DNA of 26,802 bases from Prochlorococcus sp. AG-315-D17 (GCA_003283685.1 QBWD01000010.1:1-26802); one strand, 5' to 3'; positions 8,760 through 16,673 are shown, counted from the stretch's first letter. Translations and numbers: made by a program. The notes: generated from the sequence alone by a model not told the origin.

Positions 8760-9439
8760 TTTATTAACCCCTCTTGTTTTAATAAATTAACCCTTCTAAG
8801 TAAGCCAAAAGAACCTAGTCTTGAATAATTTGACATAAGTTCTTGAGAAGTTGGTTTCGAGAAGCTTGAAGTCAGGGTAAACTTTAGATACTTCATATTA
8901 TTATTCTTGGATTCCAAGGCCTTTGATAAAAAAGGAGATTGATTATTAATTAAAAATGAATTTGATACTTGTAGTTTAAGAGAATTAATAGAGCTTAGAG
9001 CAAAAGGCTGATTAGCTATTCCTTGTAGGGTTAGTTTTTCACCTTCAGCTTTGATGCTTATTAATTGAATAGTTGTGGGTAGCTTTTCTCTCAGTTCTAG
9101 TAACAAAGCAGAACCAGATTTAATGCCAATAATACCTTCAGAGATTTGATTATTTATTTTATAAATAATGCCAATTTCTGAAAGGATAGAACTGTATTTT
9201 GATTGCAAGACTTGATATTCCTTCGACTCTAAAATTAATTTCTCCTTGTATTGCATTCTTCGATATGTTTTAACTAAAGTCAATGCACAAAGAGATATTC
9301 CTAAGCTAGAGATTATAAGTCCATATAAAAAACCTAGTCTTCTAAGTTTATTAATGTTAGATAATGTAAGTTTTTTTGTACTAGTTCCTTCTCTTCTGCT
9401 TCTAAGAAGATCTAGTTGATGGCTAACCTTAAGAATCAT
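8756..9439 (-). CDS. pilN: PilN-like alignment complex protein
   Basis: Bitopic inner-membrane protein that binds PilM through its cytoplasmic N-terminus and PilO through its periplasmic part. About 30 N-terminal residues carry a basic stretch (LLRSRREGTSTKK), then comes a membrane helix at about 35-57 (LGFLYGLIISSLGISLCALT), a coiled-coil-like segment, and a periplasmic domain with LREKLPTTIQLISIKAEGEK (about 133-152), which matches the usual PilN pattern. Length is 227 aa. It overlaps both pilQ and pilO by 4 nt. No pilP is present, as expected for cyanobacteria. Confidence 0.85.
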   Translation of the reverse strand: MILKVSHQLDLLRSRREGTSTKKLTLSNINKLRRLGFLYGLIISSLGISLCALTLVKTYRRMQYKEKLILESKEYQVLQSKYSSILSEIGIIYKINNQISEGIIGIKSGSALLLELREKLPTTIQLISIKAEGEKLTLQGIANQPFALSSINSLKLQVSNSFLINNQSPFLSKALESKNNNMKYLKFTLTSSFSKPTSQELMSNYSRLGSFGLLRRVNLLKQEGLIK

Positions 9440-11817
9440 AGGTTTTCATTTATTAATTTCTTTGAATCTTCAACTGTTGGGTTATACCCAACTCCAAAAG
9501 TATTTGACTCACTATCATCAATTATTTTAGGAGTGACAAGGATTATTAATTCACTCTTTCTCCTACTACCAGCTGTAGATCTAAACAATCTGCCAAGTAT
9601 TGGAATATCACCCAATATTGGTGTTTTTGTAATAACTTCACTATCCAAATCAGAAATAACACCAGTTAATATTAATGTTTGCGAATCCCTTACTCGCAAA
9701 GTTCCAGTATCTAAACGCCTAACACTAAGAATATTTATAGGACCACAATTTGGAATATCTATAATTTCTGAGACTGATGTTAATTTTGGACTTAAAGAGA
9801 ATGTAACGTAACCGTTATCGTCAATCTTGTTGACTCTAGCTCCGAATGTAAGCCCAGCTGTTGAAAACTCAGCTTCACAAGTAGTAATTCCTCCTTCTTC
9901 ACTTGTACTAGTTTTATAATCACTAATTACGTTGGTCCCAAGGGTGACAAAAGATTCATTTGCGAATGGTCTACCTATAGTTGCTTTGCCTGAGCTCATG
10001 TCTCCAATGACTTCAGCTCCGCCTTGAATTTTTTCTGTACTTTCACTTAAAATTAGCGTTGGATTTGCTAAAACCTTTGTTGATGATGATTTAATTTGTG
10101 CTACCAAAAAATTATATAATTCATTTGCTGTATATTGCCAACCTGGATTAGGAGTCAGGCTAGTGGTAAGTGTATTTTTAACGACATCTGTATTAGCTAT
10201 ATTCGCTTTTGGATCATTAATTCCTGATTCTTGTGTTCTTTCTTGGGTGTATTGTCTTGTCTCTAATGGACTTCCAGCACTTAAAGCTGGTGGAATAAAA
10301 TTACCAAATGCGCTAAATAATTTACCTTTTTCATTAACAATAAATGTACTACCTGTTCTAAATGCAAAATCATTATTAATTGAATCACTATTGCTTAACT
10401 CAACATCTAGTATTTTGACAGATAATGCAACTTGCCTTTGTCGTAGATCTAATTGTTTTAAATATTTTTCTGCTATAAGGATTAATTCAGAAGAGCCCAC
10501 TAATGTTATGGTCTGGAGCCTAGAATCTGTTGTTCCTATAAGTCCGATTAAAGGACCACTTGAGGCAGAATAGCTATCAATATATTTATAAGATACTCCA
10601 TCACCTGGGGTTGAAGCTCCATTGCCAGCTGAAGAACCTGATACTGTATCAACTTTACTTATTGAAGCACCTAAGGTTGCTAAATAATCGGCTGCAGAGG
10701 AAGCAGATGCTTGGTTTAATCTATAGACTTTAGATAATTTAGGGCCAAAACTTTTACCTAAAACATTATTACCTACAATAATTAGATTATCATTTCGCTT
10801 TGCTTGTAATCCAGAAGCTAATAAAATACTATTAAAAGCAATTGAATAATCTTCATCAATAAATGATAATGTCACATTTTGACTATTATCTAATTTCTCA
10901 GATGGAGAAGTTGAATTAGACTGATTTTCTTTAAGTTCATTTGCAAGAACAAATCCATATCCACCCAATTTAGAAAGTCTCATCAGTGCATCTTTAGCAG
11001 ACGCATTATTTAAAGTTAATGATATTTTTGGTCCGTCTAATTTAATAAAACCTCTATTTTGAAGGACTACACTACCGGCTGCTATATCACCAAGTGGTGG
11101 AGGTAGCGCAGAGTTCTGATAGTTATAAACTGAATTTCTTTTCTTAAACCTATTTAGGAATGGAATATTAAACTTTCTGATTTTACTGGATTTTGTAGGT
11201 GATAAGTTAATTTCTATTCCTATAGGTTTTCCTTTTTTTATAATAGGTTTTTGAGTCCTATATCTTTTATTCCCTATGATTCTCAAAATATATATTGAAC
11301 CATTAAATTTATTTATATTAATATCAGAGATATAATTAGTGCTTTTTGGGATATCGGAAATATCAATCTCTCTGTCATCAGACAGCTGTAATGTAATTTG
11401 CCAGCCTGAATCAACTTTTATTATGTCAGACTTTATTATTTGATCGATATTCAGCAACTTCAAATTAACCAAAGATGCTGATTCCTGATATTGAACTTTT
11501 ATCTCTTCTTTCTTGTCTAATGTAAGAACTTTACTGGATGGAGAAGAGCTATTAATATTTGTGTGAATTTCTAAGGGTGGCTTACCGGCTTCATTTCTTA
11601 ATAGTCCTTCGGCCTCATTAGTGCTAATAGCTCCTTCATTCTGAAGATGTTCAATATATTTATTCTTCTCTTCTGAATTCAGTTCAGAAATATGAGTAGG
11701 AGAAACTAAATTTGTATTTAATATTGATTTCTGGCTATTAGTGGCAAAAGTTACTATTGGAAATGTAAAAAATAGACCCATTAAAATACTTTTATTTATT
11801 TTCAAGTTTCTTTTCAC
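9436..11817 (-). CDS. pilQ: Type IV pilus secretin PilQ (GTG start)
   Basis: Outer-membrane multimeric channel through which the pilus passes; first gene of the - strand operon. The frame opens with GTG (bases 11815-11817), and residues 1-26 form a Sec signal peptide (basic MKRNLKINK, then a hydrophobic core ending near TFA). Residues about 115-205 look like an AMIN peptidoglycan-binding domain. Residues about 260-355 form the STN/secretin short domain (ISLTLNNASAKDALMRLSKL). The C-terminal secretin gate (about 560-770) contains VRDSQTLILTGVISD, TKTPILGDIPILGRLF and ELIILVTPKII, the secretin signature. Length (793 aa) is usual for cyanobacterial PilQ. It overlaps pilN by 4 nt. Confidence 0.95.
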   Translation of the reverse strand: MKRNLKINKSILMGLFFTFPIVTFATNSQKSILNTNLVSPTHISELNSEEKNKYIEHLQNEGAISTNEAEGLLRNEAGKPPLEIHTNINSSSPSSKVLTLDKKEEIKVQYQESASLVNLKLLNIDQIIKSDIIKVDSGWQITLQLSDDREIDISDIPKSTNYISDININKFNGSIYILRIIGNKRYRTQKPIIKKGKPIGIEINLSPTKSSKIRKFNIPFLNRFKKRNSVYNYQNSALPPPLGDIAAGSVVLQNRGFIKLDGPKISLTLNNASAKDALMRLSKLGGYGFVLANELKENQSNSTSPSEKLDNSQNVTLSFIDEDYSIAFNSILLASGLQAKRNDNLIIVGNNVLGKSFGPKLSKVYRLNQASASSAADYLATLGASISKVDTVSGSSAGNGASTPGDGVSYKYIDSYSASSGPLIGLIGTTDSRLQTITLVGSSELILIAEKYLKQLDLRQRQVALSVKILDVELSNSDSINNDFAFRTGSTFIVNEKGKLFSAFGNFIPPALSAGSPLETRQYTQERTQESGINDPKANIANTDVVKNTLTTSLTPNPGWQYTANELYNFLVAQIKSSSTKVLANPTLILSESTEKIQGGAEVIGDMSSGKATIGRPFANESFVTLGTNVISDYKTSTSEEGGITTCEAEFSTAGLTFGARVNKIDDNGYVTFSLSPKLTSVSEIIDIPNCGPINILSVRRLDTGTLRVRDSQTLILTGVISDLDSEVITKTPILGDIPILGRLFRSTAGSRRKSELIILVTPKIIDDSESNTFGVGYNPTVEDSKKLINENL

Positions 11818-11839
11818 TTGCTTAGTTTACAAAATTTAA

Positions 11840-11861
11840 CTAGCCCTTCTATATCGGCTAG
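11840..11861. promoter_or_regulatory. Inverted repeat upstream of pilQ
   Basis: CTAGCC and GGCTAG form a perfect 6-bp inverted repeat around a 10-base spacer, about 22 bases upstream of the pilQ start. It could be an operator or a hairpin in the pilQ leader. No T-run follows on the - strand, so it does not look like a terminator. Confidence 0.35.
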
Positions 11862-12051
11862 GAAAAGTAACTAAAGTATAGATTGTTATTTGGTTCTGCT
11901 TTGATATCGATATTTTTAACCATTTTGATGTAACAAAAGACGCTCCATTTACTTGAGAATGCATGAAAGTTACTCTATTAATCCGTAATTCAGGTTCAGC
12001 ATGAATGCCTAGCCAATACCTCTCAACATCCTCTAAGAATGAGCACTAGGA

Positions 12052-12074
12052 AACCCCTGCCGATAAAGGGGGTT
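12052..12074. other. GC-rich hairpin in non-coding DNA
   Basis: AACCCCT and AGGGGGTT can pair (six Watson-Crick pairs plus one T·G) around a loop of about 9 bases, in otherwise AT-rich non-coding DNA. It lacks a following T-run, so it may be an RNA structure or a relic of a terminator. Confidence 0.3.
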
Positions 12075-12255
12075 CAGCATTTTGTGGATTGTTGGCAGTA
12101 AATTTGTCTTTTTTTATTATTTCCAGTGCTTTTAAAGAAGAAAATTTAAACTAATGTTTTCAGTCCATAAGTCCGCAGAGATATACGAATATTGAGCATA
12201 GAAAGATCCTCAAAACATTGTAATTCCACCTTTCAACCCATGTCCTATGTCGCTA

Positions 12256-12361
12256 ATGCAGTTGTTAAATAATTTGGCTAATAAGAAAGAAGCTCTTCAA
12301 CTATGCCTGAATGATAAATGGTTTTGAAGTTTTAGAAGAAACAAGACAAGCTCCTATTTAG
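12256..12361 (+). pseudogene. Frameshifted small ORF remnant
   Basis: From the ATG at 12256 a 23-residue frame ends in LCLNDKWF and a stop at 12325. Reading on in the next frame (one base later) gives EVLEETRQAPI and a stop at 12359-12361. The join makes a sensible peptide of about 34-35 residues, so this is most simply a small gene with a one-base frameshift. Family unknown. Low confidence because of the short length. Confidence 0.35.
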
Positions 12362-12369
12362 TCCTCTCG

Positions 12370-12474
12370 TTACCAATCTGGATAGAGAAAATCATCTCCT
12401 GCTGGCTCCTCATGATAATGACCAAGCATGATTCCTTTAAAATATTCAGAGAATTTATTTTAAAAGTTTTTCAT
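12370..12474 (-). pseudogene. Small ORF with a nonsense codon near its start
   Basis: On the - strand an ATG at 12474 gives MKNF, then a stop (12460-12462), then in the same frame a coherent acidic/aromatic peptide that contains FKGIMLGHYHEEP and ends in DDFLYPDW before its stop at 12370. The continuous frame around a single stop suggests a small protein gene of about 34 aa inactivated by one nonsense mutation. A start at the internal Met (12429) could still give 19 residues. Family not recognised. Confidence 0.4.
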
Positions 12475-12481
12475 ATCGAAT

Positions 12482-12509
12482 AAAAAACGGCCTGTGCAGA
12501 CTCAGACCG
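12482..12509 (-). terminator. Rho-independent terminator
   Basis: Read on the - strand, CGGTCTG and CAGGCCG form a 7-bp stem (one G·T pair) with an 8-base loop, followed directly by TTTTTT. It would stop transcription coming from higher coordinates on the - strand, where only decayed reading frames remain (12834-12993). It may be the surviving terminator of a lost gene. Confidence 0.6.
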
Positions 12510-12833
12510 AAGGGGTTTCTTCTTATTAATTTAAACGTGTCTAAAAATTAAGGCGATCGTAAGTAATACCCAAAAATAATAATTGAATCGAACGCGCTGA
12601 GTTTGTTGGCAAACCACCGAAAAAAACAAAGTTTTAAAAACCAATGATTTCTTTTTCATGCGTAATGTCATGAATTTGAGCCCTGCTGTAAATTCCTAAT
12701 GCTTTAACTTGGGCATTAAAAACAAAACTAGCAAGAATAATCATGTGGCTCATGTGAATTAGAGATGGACGAAAATCGCAGATGTATAGAAGCTCTCACC
12801 TAATACCGTTAGAAGATGGTGGATTAAAGCCAG
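12510..12833. other. Stretch without a recognisable gene
   Basis: Both strands are broken by frequent stops and no frame gives a protein-like peptide. I see no RNA gene or clear repeat. It belongs to the decayed block between pilQ and the first small gene at 13198. Confidence 0.5.
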
Positions 12834-12993
12834 TTAAATCAAGCATTTCCAATCACAATATGGGCACCTTTGGGAAACCACAAAAATCTTCAATTCATCT
12901 AAACCCATTCGGGCTAAAGAATTCAGGACTACGGCCTAGTAATTTAAAGCACTTTTCTTGAAAATCCTCTTCAAGAAACCTATTGATCGTCAT
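12834..12993 (-). pseudogene. Frameshifted small gene remnant with a CPYC motif
   Basis: An ATG at 12993 opens MTINRFLEEDFQEKCFKLLG and runs about 32 residues to a stop. An overlapping frame continues the sense with MGLDELKIFVVSQRCPYCDW and stops at 12834. Joining the frames near the Pro-Glu-Phe-Phe stretch gives one peptide of about 50 residues with a CxxC pair. The - strand terminator at 12482-12509 could have served it. Family not recognised. Confidence 0.38.
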
Positions 12994-13169
12994 AAGACTT
13001 ACGTACCTTCTTGTTAAATCTGTATCCACCTCATCTAGGAGCTACATATATTTCATCACCAAGTAAAAAAGCAACGCTATGGGTAGACAGATTCCTGAAT
13101 AGTCTGAGGTTCTTATTTACACATAAAGAGTATTTGCTCCAATTCCAAGATTGAAATTCCTCGCTATGA

Positions 13170-13199
13170 ATTAATTAAGAAATATATTCCTTAATTAAT
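13170..13199. promoter_or_regulatory. Perfect 10-bp inverted repeat over a start codon
   Basis: ATTAATTAAG (13170-13179) and CTTAATTAAT (13190-13199) are exact reverse complements separated by AAATATATTC. The right arm covers the first two bases of the ATG at 13198. It could be an operator for a dimeric repressor, or an mRNA hairpin that sequesters the start codon. Confidence 0.45.
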
Positions 13200-13392
13200 G
13201 AATGATGATTCAGAGCTAAAAGAAATCTTGCACATGGCAGTGACTAATGCTGTTTCAAGAATGGAAATTTTAAAAGAACCTTCTGATCGTCGTTGTGTAT
13301 TCAATGAATACAAAGAATGGCTAGGAGAAGATATTAATGATGAAATTTGGGCAATCCCGAGAGAGGCAATTCAAAACGATATGGGTAAATAA
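13198..13392 (+). CDS. Small hypothetical protein (64 aa)
   Basis: A soluble, acidic 64-aa protein with a helical-looking N-terminus (DDSELKEILHMAVTNAVSRM) and two tryptophans in the C-terminal half (EYKEWLGEDINDEIWAIP). No membrane segment or signal peptide and no recognised family. Amino-acid composition is protein-like and the start sits inside a perfect inverted repeat, which suggests controlled expression. It opens a row of small + strand genes. Confidence 0.6.
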   Translation: MNDDSELKEILHMAVTNAVSRMEILKEPSDRRCVFNEYKEWLGEDINDEIWAIPREAIQNDMGK

Positions 13393-13466
13393 AACAATCT
13401 TTCTTGTCCACTCAAGAAAAGTCAATAACCTAGTAGAGTAAAAGTGAAATACCTTTAGGTTTTAAT

Positions 13467-13733
13467 TTGCCATTAAAAAATAAAAATACAGGTGAAGTTC
13501 CATGGGACTGTCAAATTGGAGATGATAACTATCAAATAGTGTCTTGGGTTCTAAAGAAAGGAAAGGAATATGTAACTATAGAGAAAGACAATAGTAATAA
13601 AGGTTGTTTCCAACTTCAAAAGGATAAAGAAAAACGCCTATCCCTTAATGCGTTGCAAATCAGACTGACATATCATCAACTTATCGATTTTGGGTATAAG
13701 TTACAAAAACCAAAAAAACAATTAAGCCATTAA
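13467..13733 (+). CDS. Small hypothetical protein (88 aa, TTG start)
   Basis: A basic soluble protein. The only start that keeps the full frame is TTG at 13467. Alternating hydrophobic residues in YQIVSWVLKKGKEYVTIEKD suggest beta strands, followed by a helix LNALQIRLTYHQLIDFGYKL. Family not recognised. No obvious ribosome-binding site. Confidence 0.55.
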   Translation: MPLKNKNTGEVPWDCQIGDDNYQIVSWVLKKGKEYVTIEKDNSNKGCFQLQKDKEKRLSLNALQIRLTYHQLIDFGYKLQKPKKQLSH

Positions 13734-13812
13734 TTATATGAGAATTTTAATTTTAATAATGATTAGCAGTTAGTATCGATAGATAACTACTTACCTTTAG
13801 ACTAAAGAACTA

Positions 13813-14121
13813 ATGACTGAGGACTGGAACCCAACTGATGATCTAAAAAAGGAAATTGTTTCTGCTGTTTATCGTGACATTAATGATCAAGTAGAAGAAA
13901 TGGTCGAAGATCTGGGTTGTCCAAGAAGCTTTGCAGAAGAATTTCTGAAATCTATTGCTAACAACTTTAAGGATGGAGTAAAAGCGGTTACAGAAGAATC
14001 TTCTTACTCTTCTCGTCATGCCACAACACCAGAGGATGAGAAAGGTGCTGAAGAAATAGTTACTAAGAACGAAAGAAAAATTAGGGAAGCTATCAAAAAT
14101 AAAGAATTAAAAAATAAATAA
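13813..14121 (+). CDS. Small hypothetical protein (102 aa)
   Basis: An acidic, helix-rich soluble protein: LKKEIVSAVYRDINDQVEEM (about 10-29), then SFAEEFLKSIANNFKDGVKA (about 39-58), a Ser-rich break, and a charged C-terminal helix KNERKIREAIKNKELKNK. No membrane segment. Family not recognised. It is followed 19 nt later by a small membrane protein gene on the same strand, so the two may be co-transcribed. Confidence 0.65.
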   Translation: MTEDWNPTDDLKKEIVSAVYRDINDQVEEMVEDLGCPRSFAEEFLKSIANNFKDGVKAVTEESSYSSRHATTPEDEKGAEEIVTKNERKIREAIKNKELKNK

Positions 14122-14140
14122 TTCAGAAAAAATGAAATAA

Positions 14141-14302
14141 ATGAACAGCATCACAAGAATTACAAGTATAGGATTACCAGCTGTGATTGGTTTAGGGCTT
14201 GTATGGGTGGGTGTTCGAATTATTAGAAATGAGAAAAGACTTGAAAATCGAAAATTGGAGTTACAACTTCAACTTGATCCCAAGTCTATTAAGGATCTTT
14301 AA
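14141..14302 (+). CDS. Small single-span membrane protein (53 aa)
   Basis: ATG at 14141 gives MNSITRITSIGLPAVIGLGL followed by VWVGV, a membrane helix at about residues 8-28, then a charged tail (RNEKRLENRKLELQLQLDP) ending KSIKDL. The N-in or N-out orientation is unclear. It lies between the 102-aa gene and the 208-aa gene on the same strand. Small proteins of this shape are common in Prochlorococcus. No function is known to me. Confidence 0.65.
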   Translation: MNSITRITSIGLPAVIGLGLVWVGVRIIRNEKRLENRKLELQLQLDPKSIKDL

Positions 14303-14345
14303 ATGAATGCCCTCTTACTACTAACTTTCACAGTAGTCGTATGTA

Positions 14346-14972
14346 ATGAATATATCTAGAATCATATTAATTGATGCTGCATTAGTGCTTGCAGTAATCC
14401 CTCTTCTACTCTTACTTCAAGATAGAAATAAAAAATCTTCCTTCTTCCGAAATTCAAATAAAGAGGAACTATTAGAAAAGACTTCTGTCAAACTCCCAGA
14501 AAAAGAAAAACTTTTAGAACTTGAAAAAATTGCAAAGAGTCAAGGTAGTGGAATCAAATTTAGTTCGCTTGTTGGAGATTGGAAGTTTGTGTCTGTCTGG
14601 AAAAAAGACACCGACAAAGAAAATTCTATTTTTAGTTCATTACTTAGAGTCTTCTCTGCAAACTTTGAGTTTAAAAAAGACATCTCAACAGATGATCCAC
14701 TCAGATTTTCAATTATCACATCCATTCAATTTGGATTTTTCTCCCTAGAGTTTTCTGGTTATGGTTACTTAAAAGGAAAACAACCTCTATTTCCTTTCTT
14801 TTTTAACCTTATTGAACTGAAATCAGGTTCAAGTGTTTTATTGAGCAGATTTCTTGATGAACCAAAGGAAAAAGAAAAACCATTTTTTGCACTGATTGCA
14901 ATACAAGAAAATGGCGAATGGCTTTCGGCTAGAGTACAAGGTGGTGGGCTAGCACTTTGGTTGAAAGATTGA
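14346..14972 (+). CDS. Conserved-looking membrane-anchored protein (208 aa)
   Basis: An N-terminal hydrophobic helix (residues 4-26, ISRIILIDAALVLAVIPLLL) anchors the protein. A charged helical segment follows, then a beta-rich domain starting at FSSLVGDWKFVSVWKKD (about 73-89) with alternating hydrophobic strands to the end (SARVQGGGLALWLKD). The GDWK...VW opening and the later strand pattern recall plastid lipid-associated/fibrillin-type or lipocalin-like barrels, but I cannot assign a family with confidence. It lies 43 nt after the 53-aa membrane protein. It is the longest intact gene between the two pilus loci. Confidence 0.75.
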   Translation: MNISRIILIDAALVLAVIPLLLLLQDRNKKSSFFRNSNKEELLEKTSVKLPEKEKLLELEKIAKSQGSGIKFSSLVGDWKFVSVWKKDTDKENSIFSSLLRVFSANFEFKKDISTDDPLRFSIITSIQFGFFSLEFSGYGYLKGKQPLFPFFFNLIELKSGSSVLLSRFLDEPKEKEKPFFALIAIQENGEWLSARVQGGGLALWLKD

Positions 14973-14988
14973 ATTCAGCTAGTAACAC

Positions 14989-15006
14989 TCTCGAGATTTA
15001 TCGAGA
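14989..15006. other. Short perfect hairpin after the 208-aa gene
   Basis: TCTCGA and TCGAGA pair perfectly over a 6-base spacer, 16 bases after the stop of the upstream gene. There is no T-run, so it is at best a weak terminator or an RNA-stabilising hairpin. Confidence 0.35.
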
Positions 15007-15044
15007 TAGCTAAGCAAGATTCAAACCAGCACGGAAAGTCTTCT

Positions 15045-15254
15045 ATGACTAACAATGAAATTGATTTCCTTAAAGCAAAAGCAGGAGCTGTTGTCGCAAC
15101 TGATCAAGATGAAATAGTAAAAATAATCTCAGGTGTTGAAGGTGCAAGAGATCCAGACGTAAATACTCTTTTTCAAGTTGTTGTTTTAGATACTGGAGTG
15201 ATCAAATATATAAACCCCGATGAAATCAAGGGAATAGTAAAAGCAATTACATAG
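15045..15254 (+). CDS. Small hypothetical protein (69 aa)
   Basis: A soluble protein with a helical start (NNEIDFLKAKAGAVVATDQD) and a beta-like end (NTLFQVVVLDTGVIKYINPD) leading to EIKGIVKAIT. Composition is protein-like, with no membrane segment or cysteines. Family not recognised. Confidence 0.6.
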   Translation: MTNNEIDFLKAKAGAVVATDQDEIVKIISGVEGARDPDVNTLFQVVVLDTGVIKYINPDEIKGIVKAIT

Positions 15255-15266
15255 GCCTCAATTCTT

Positions 15267-15296
15267 ATGGGATATAAGAAAGAGAAGAAGAAATGC
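15267..15296 (+). repeat. 30-bp inverted repeat, left copy
   Basis: Matches the reverse complement of 16018-16047 at 29 of 30 positions. The core ATGGGATATAAGAAAGAGAA is identical and the single mismatch is the next base. Confidence 0.65.
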
Positions 15297-15347
15297 TGGC
15301 GTGGAGAAGTGGAAAATATATTTGTCATGGTCAGTAAAAGAAACTAA
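15267..15347 (+). CDS. Tiny basic peptide ORF in a repeated sequence
   Basis: ATG at 15267 gives a 26-aa peptide starting MGYKKEKKKCWRGEVENIF. Its first 30 bases recur, inverted and with one mismatch, at 16018-16047, where the peptide would start MGYKKENKKC. The shared ATG and frame may mean a small duplicated gene, or the repeat may be a structural element and the coding potential chance. Confidence 0.3.
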   Translation: MGYKKEKKKCWRGEVENIFVMVSKRN

Positions 15348-15416
15348 TAATTTTTACAAATTCTTTGATTAATTGATACAAAAGCTACTAATCTCTCTGA
15401 GACTTAGAGAATCTCA

Positions 15417-15614
15417 ATGCCTATTTCTTTATTTGCTCTTGCACCTTGGCTCTGGCTTGCTGGTACTGATTTTGGTATACCTCATTTCACTACTGACTTA
15501 ATACTCTATGCTTCATTTGGCATTGTGACAGCCCTTCCTATGGCATTTCTAAGGCCAACCGTTAAGAAGTGGGAACAAAAAGGTAGCGTAAGGAGCTCTC
15601 TATTTACAAAGTAA
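15417..15614 (+). CDS. Small two-span membrane protein (65 aa)
   Basis: Two hydrophobic segments are visible: residues about 3-18 (ISLFALAPWLWLAGTDF) and about 26-46 (DLILYASFGIVTALPMAFL), followed by a basic tail (RPTVKKWEQKGSVRSS). This suggests an inner or thylakoid membrane protein with a cytoplasmic C-terminus. Family not recognised. Confidence 0.6.
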   Translation: MPISLFALAPWLWLAGTDFGIPHFTTDLILYASFGIVTALPMAFLRPTVKKWEQKGSVRSSLFTK

Positions 15615-15697
15615 TTTTCAAAGCGATAACTTAGTAATTCTCATGGATTGAATCTTTTTGAATTGTAGATATAACAGGGACAAATAGAAAAATCCTT

Positions 15698-15820
15698 ATG
15701 GACATCATTGCTCGCTTGAGAAAAAAGATTTCCAAAATAAAGAACAGGTTTGACGTTCAAAAAGTTCCAATCCATTTACAGAGAGAAGTGGAGACAAGAG
15801 ATTATTTAAGCAGAATATAA
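15698..15820 (+). CDS. Very small basic protein (40 aa)
   Basis: ATG at 15698 gives MDIIARLRKKISKIKNRFDV, then PIHLQREVETRDYLSRI. It is strongly basic at the N-terminus with an amphipathic helix pattern. Family not recognised. Support is limited to a coherent frame and the abundance of small genes around it. Confidence 0.45.
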   Translation: MDIIARLRKKISKIKNRFDVQKVPIHLQREVETRDYLSRI

Positions 15821-16190
15821 ATTAGTTAAATATTCGGCATACTATTTTTCAAGCAAGTTATCTATTTTTAGTTAGTACGTGAGGGGGAGATTACAGGCAA
15901 ATTAGCTTGGTGAAAATAGTTTATGTCCTAAAACTGTCAGGGATGGTCTATGGCTTATTTTTCTTTGGCCATTACAAATACACTTAACACCTTTCACTCT
16001 AAAGATTTCTTCTTTTTGCATTTCTTGTTCTCTTTCTTATATCCCATAAAATTTGAAGTCTATATTTCTGATTCTGATCCTCTTTATAACCTGCTCAAAT
16101 AACCAATAAACGGAATCTTTCAAAAAAGAAAGTTATAAACCAAACTTATCAAGGAGAAAGTAAGCTAGAGATACGTAAGATTTTGCTGCC
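15821..16190. other. Gap with one inverted repeat copy and no clear gene
   Basis: No convincing frame on either strand. It contains the right copy of the 30-bp inverted repeat (16018-16047) and pyrimidine-rich tracts on the + strand. Confidence 0.5.
16018..16047 (-). repeat. 30-bp inverted repeat, right copy
   Basis: Reverse complement of 15267-15296 with one mismatch. On the - strand it would begin a 17-codon frame (MGYKKENKKCKKKKSLE), too short to call a gene. Confidence 0.65.
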
Positions 16191-16508
16191 ATGACTGCTA
16201 CTGCTGCTCAAACAGTAAAAGATCAGGAATTAGTGGAATTTGGATTGGTTGAGTCAGCAAATCTTAATTCAATCACTGACTTCACTCCATCGAAAGTGAA
16301 TGAAAGAGAACCAAATAGTGAAAAGGAAAAAGAAGATTTTGTAAATACATTTATTTGTCACCTCATGTTCTATGCAGTTTTTTGCATTTCTCTAGTTTTA
16401 CATATTCTTATTGATCTTGGCTTGGGTGCATTTATTAAAAACAAATCTACTCAGTTAATTGGGTCTAGAAAGGTAACTGTCCTTGATAAAAACCCTGTTT
16501 TTGCTTAA
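16191..16508 (+). CDS. Small single-span membrane protein (105 aa)
   Basis: An acidic N-terminal half (residues 1-55, with EPNSEKEKEDF), one membrane segment at about residues 57-80 (CHLMFYAVFCISLVLHILID) and a short tail ending KVTVLDKNPVFA. The codon GCT runs near the start (MTATAAQT) are typical of a real N-terminus. A good terminator follows at 16642-16673. Family not recognised. Confidence 0.65.
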   Translation: MTATAAQTVKDQELVEFGLVESANLNSITDFTPSKVNEREPNSEKEKEDFVNTFICHLMFYAVFCISLVLHILIDLGLGAFIKNKSTQLIGSRKVTVLDKNPVFA

Positions 16509-16641
16509 TAAAAGCAAAGAATCAAAAAGAACTAACGGATACTTTGCCTCTACTATGAAAAATCGCCGGAATGTTTGAAATAAAGAAATAGTCCAAATCA
16601 AACCAATCTTCAACTAATCGACAGCCGATTGCTATCGGAAC

Positions 16642-16673
16642 AAGGGATCTGACTTATGTCAGTCCTTTTTTTC
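16642..16673 (+). terminator. Rho-independent terminator
   Basis: CTGAC and GTCAG form a stem around TTAT, extended past a one-base bulge by pairs between AAGGGA and TCCTTT, then a T-run. It would end the transcript of the gene at 16191-16508. It lies across the 3' end of the opposite-strand gene 16659-16811. Confidence 0.65.

Noticed and set aside
12541..12600. GGCGATCG as a HIP1-type cyanobacterial palindrome
   Set aside because: It matches only part of GCGATCGC and occurs once; Prochlorococcus genomes are not known for HIP1 enrichment.
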